From Membranihabitans maritimus (GTDB taxonomy: Bacteria; Bacteroidota; Bacteroidia; Chitinophagales; Saprospiraceae), in contig NZ_JAJSLW010000010.1 in NCBI RefSeq assembly GCF_021729145.1, forward strand, positions 124,001 to 188,000: DNA of 64,000 bases, in the 5' to 3' direction. The position numbers were made by a program, and so were the translations under genes. Position 1 is the stretch's first letter; each line of letters begins with the position of its first letter. The notes below the pieces were generated by a model. The model was not told where the DNA came from and ran no database searches. It saw only the letters and a program-made list of their open reading frames with translations. Shown one piece after another: positions 61,631 through 64,000 of this stretch.

Positions 61631-63202
61631 ATGATTAGGTATGTGTTAATATTGTTAGGGCTGGTATTTTTTTCCTGTGCTCCGAAAGAAGAGGAAGAAC
61701 AGACGGGGCCGCCCAACATCCTGTTTATTATGAGCGATGATCATGCCTACCAGGCGGTAAGTGCTTATGGACATGGCCTCAATGAAACCCCTAACATTGA
61801 CCGAATAGCGGAGGAAGGTGCAATATTTACCAGGGCTACGGTCACGAATTCGATTTGCGCGCCAAGCCGGGCCGTAATGTTGACGGGGAAACATAGCTTT
61901 ATAAATGGGAAAGTAGATAATGTACAACCATTTAACTGGGATCAGGCCAATTTCCCGAAGGAACTTCAGGCGAATGGGTATCAAACGGCTATGGTTGGGA
62001 AGATCCATCTGGACGGATTGCCACAAGGCTTTGACTATTCCATGGTGTTGCCGGGACAAGGGCATTACTATAATCCCGATTTTCTGGTAGATGGAGAGCG
62101 TCAGCGTTTTGAAGGGTATGTAACCGATATTATTACCGAAGAATCCCTGAAATGGTTGAAGGAAGAACGGGATCCTGATAAGCCGTTTTGTTTATTGTAC
62201 CACCAAAAGGCACCCCATCGGAACTGGCAACCTGCTCCGGAATATTTGACCCTTTACGATGACAAGGAATTTGATCCGCCATCTAATTTTTTTGATGACT
62301 ATTCTGATCGTGGGACTGCGGCAAAGGAGCAGGAAATGCAAGTCGATGGCCATGCAAGGTGGGGACACGATTTCAAGATGTTGGTTGATCCGTCTGGAGA
62401 TAGTACAGGGTTTGTCAATGAATTAAAGCGTTTTAATGATAAGCAACGCCAGGACTGGTTGGCAGCGTATACACCCAAAAACGATGCTATGAAGGCAGAG
62501 AATTTGGAGGGGAAAGAGTTAGCCAGGTGGAAATTCAACCGGTATATCAAGGATTATTTGCGAACGATTCGATCGGTAGATGATGGTGTAGGTGAAGTTT
62601 TGGATTATTTGGACGAAAATGGACTTGCCGAAAACACGATTGTAGTATATACTTCTGACCAGGGGTTTTACCTGGGGGAGCACGGATGGTTTGACAAAAG
62701 ATTTATGTATGAAGAATCCTTCAGAACACCTTTGTTAATCCGATATCCCAAAGAGATCAAAGCGGGCACGAAAATTGATAAGTTGGTACAAAATCTGGAT
62801 TTTGCCCCTACGTTTCTGGATTATGCAGGTGTAGAAATTCCGGGTGAAATGCAGGGGGAATCCTTCCGTGAATTGGTAGGTGGGACAACGGATGAATGGC
62901 GGGATGCCGTTTATTATACCTACTATGAGTACCCTTCGGTACATATGGTGAAGCGGCATTATGGGGTAGCTACCGATCGATACAAGCTTATGCATTTTTA
63001 TTACGATATAGATGAATGGGAAATGTATGACCTGGAGAATGATCCGCAGGAAATGCATAACATCTATGATGATCCTGAATATACTGATGTTCAGGAAATG
63101 TTGCACGAAAAACTGGATTCACTTCGTCAGCACTATGGGGACAGTGATGCGAATGACGAAAGGTTTCTGGAAGAATATCTGGAGCATAGAGCCAACAGGT
63201 AG
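61631..63202 (+). CDS. Sulfatase lipoprotein, N-acetylglucosamine-6-sulfatase-like (S1 family)
   Basis: The protein has 523 residues. The lipoprotein signal ends in LVFFSC (Cys16). The sulfatase core reads PPNILFIMSDDHAYQAVSAYG, SICAPSRAVMLTGK with Cys76 for formylglycine, GYQTAMVGKIHLDGLPQGFD, IVVYTSDQGFYLGEHGWFDKRFMYEESFRTP. The last block and YIKDYLRTIRSVDDGVGEVLDYLDE resemble GlcNAc-6-sulfatases of the S1_11 type. It should remove a sulfate from C6 of a hexosamine, or a similar ester. It starts just after the repeat array, so its transcript may pass through the hairpins. An AraC regulator follows. Confidence 0.92.
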   Translation: MIRYVLILLGLVFFSCAPKEEEEQTGPPNILFIMSDDHAYQAVSAYGHGLNETPNIDRIAEEGAIFTRATVTNSICAPSRAVMLTGKHSFINGKVDNVQPFNWDQANFPKELQANGYQTAMVGKIHLDGLPQGFDYSMVLPGQGHYYNPDFLVDGERQRFEGYVTDIITEESLKWLKEERDPDKPFCLLYHQKAPHRNWQPAPEYLTLYDDKEFDPPSNFFDDYSDRGTAAKEQEMQVDGHARWGHDFKMLVDPSGDSTGFVNELKRFNDKQRQDWLAAYTPKNDAMKAENLEGKELARWKFNRYIKDYLRTIRSVDDGVGEVLDYLDENGLAENTIVVYTSDQGFYLGEHGWFDKRFMYEESFRTPLLIRYPKEIKAGTKIDKLVQNLDFAPTFLDYAGVEIPGEMQGESFRELVGGTTDEWRDAVYYTYYEYPSVHMVKRHYGVATDRYKLMHFYYDIDEWEMYDLENDPQEMHNIYDDPEYTDVQEMLHEKLDSLRQHYGDSDANDERFLEEYLEHRANR

Positions 63203-63263
63203 AATCAAAATTACATACCTGAGATGAATTTTCGGGTACAAGGGATGTAGAAAATTACCGGGT

Positions 63264-64000
63264 ATGGAGGTAAAGCAGAAAATTAGAAAGAACCAAAATT
63301 TTAAAATTTCCCGGTTTAAGGAAAAAATCAAACGGACGAAGCCGCATAAACACGGGGATTATTATGAGTTGATTTACCTGAATGATGGTGAAGGATATCA
63401 TTGGATAGAAACCGAAAAATTTCCCGTATCTCCTCCGGAGGTGTATTTTATGAAACCGGGACAGATGCATTGCTGGCAATTCACCGGCATCCCCAGGGGG
63501 TTTGTCATATTATTTAGAAAGGAATATTTCGATCCAGTAGCGGAAAAAAGTATCTTGGAATTGTTACAGGCCTTGAAAGTGACGGTTCGGACTTCATTGG
63601 CAGAGTTAGATATATTTGATGAGATCTTTAATGAAATACTATCTGAATTTGAGAAGCAGGAAGCATTTTCGGATCATATTATTCATGGGTATTTACGAGC
63701 TTCCTTAGCGAAAATTCTACAAGTTTCTTCCGGGGTGGAGAACACAGTGGAATCTGAAAATTCTTTGTATACGGATTTTTTGTCCCTTCTCTCTATTCGT
63801 TGTCCGGAATTACACAATGTCCGGGATTATGCCCGTCTCCTCCATATTACCCCACAAAACCTGAACGCCGTCTGTAAAAAGAATTCTGTATATAGCGCAA
63901 GCGAACATATCGCCCATCAATTGAACCTGGAAGCAAAAAGATATATACTTCATACGGACAAATCGATTAATGAAATTGCCGACCTTTTGTATTTTAATGA
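63264..64000 (+). CDS. AraC-family regulator, truncated by the window end
   Basis: The frame is open from ATG 63264 to the last base with no stop (245 codons), so the gene continues beyond the window. The N-terminal cupin-like domain shows KPHKHGDYYELIYLNDGEGYHWIE and PPEVYFMKPGQMHCWQF. The C-terminal helix-turn-helix begins at LHNVRDYARLLHITPQNLNAVCKKNS and continues with YSASEHIAHQLNLEAKRYILHTDKSINEIADLLYFN. It lies 61 bases after the third sulfatase and may control it. I chose the ATG because it precedes the first domain and has GGGTA just before it. Confidence 0.85.
   Translation, partial: MEVKQKIRKNQNFKISRFKEKIKRTKPHKHGDYYELIYLNDGEGYHWIETEKFPVSPPEVYFMKPGQMHCWQFTGIPRGFVILFRKEYFDPVAEKSILELLQALKVTVRTSLAELDIFDEIFNEILSEFEKQEAFSDHIIHGYLRASLAKILQVSSGVENTVESENSLYTDFLSLLSIRCPELHNVRDYARLLHITPQNLNAVCKKNSVYSASEHIAHQLNLEAKRYILHTDKSINEIADLLYFN

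Noticed and set aside
61285-61719. 144-codon minus-strand frame with repeated HCTLSGFIYLLF segments
   Set aside because: It is the reverse reading of the hairpin array and overlaps the transposase and sulfatase ends. It has no domain and its repeats mirror the DNA repeat.

Overview
The window is chromosomal DNA from a member of the Bacteroidota, most likely a marine or environmental glycan degrader of the Cytophagia/Saprospiria/Flavobacteriia kind. The evidence is three SusC/SusD pairs, ECF sigma/FecR anti-sigma pairs, many lipoproteins and Tat-type 'RRDFLK' leaders, sulfatases, AraC regulators and moderately AT-rich DNA. No rRNA, tRNA, prophage or CRISPR array was seen.

Layout. (1) 1-528: the 3' end of a secreted protein. 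(2) 912-13974: utilisation cluster 1, with a divergent ECF sigma and FecR pair, SusC with an STN signalling domain, SusD, two tandem paralogous alpha/beta hydrolases and an M19 dipeptidase-like protein that lacks part of its metal site. (3) 14505-22927: cluster 2, with a LacI-type palindrome, SusC without an STN domain, SusD, a GH109-like oxidoreductase and a sodium:solute symporter. (4) 23141-31326: an AAA/DUF4143 ATPase with a repeated upstream element, an AraC regulator, then a divergent ThuA/beta-propeller/azurin-like fusion with a tagatose-epimerase-like enzyme, a stretch full of REP-like hairpins, and a Gfo/Idh/MocA oxidoreductase. (5) 31496-41138: a sigma-factor remnant, a secreted phosphoesterase, an ABC exporter pair, a GH18 lipoprotein, then the housekeeping pair ileS-recO. 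IleS carries GIHH where most class I synthetases have HxGH. (6) 41349-46055: lipoproteins, a rhodanese-thioredoxin protein and a three-gene PepSY iron-reductase-type operon. (7) 46294-64000: a decayed remnant, a beta-barrel protein, then cluster 3: ECF sigma, FecR, STN-SusC, SusD, a PhoD-like phosphatase, two sulfatases, a phytanoyl-CoA dioxygenase-like protein, a REP-associated transposase with its own hairpin array, a third sulfatase and a truncated AraC regulator.

How the genes work together. Clusters 1 and 3 look like trans-envelope signalling loci: ligand at SusC acts through the STN domain on FecR, which releases the sigma factor. Cluster 2 appears to be controlled by a DNA-binding repressor instead. 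Cluster 3 should remove sulfate and phosphate from an imported or surface-bound substrate; the sulfatases resemble the iduronate-2-sulfatase and GlcNAc-6-sulfatase groups, but no classical glycosidase or lyase is present. Clusters 2 and 4 together hold two NAD-type oxidoreductases, an epimerase and a redox-type fusion protein, which suggests oxidative rather than plain hydrolytic sugar processing. All substrate assignments are inference.
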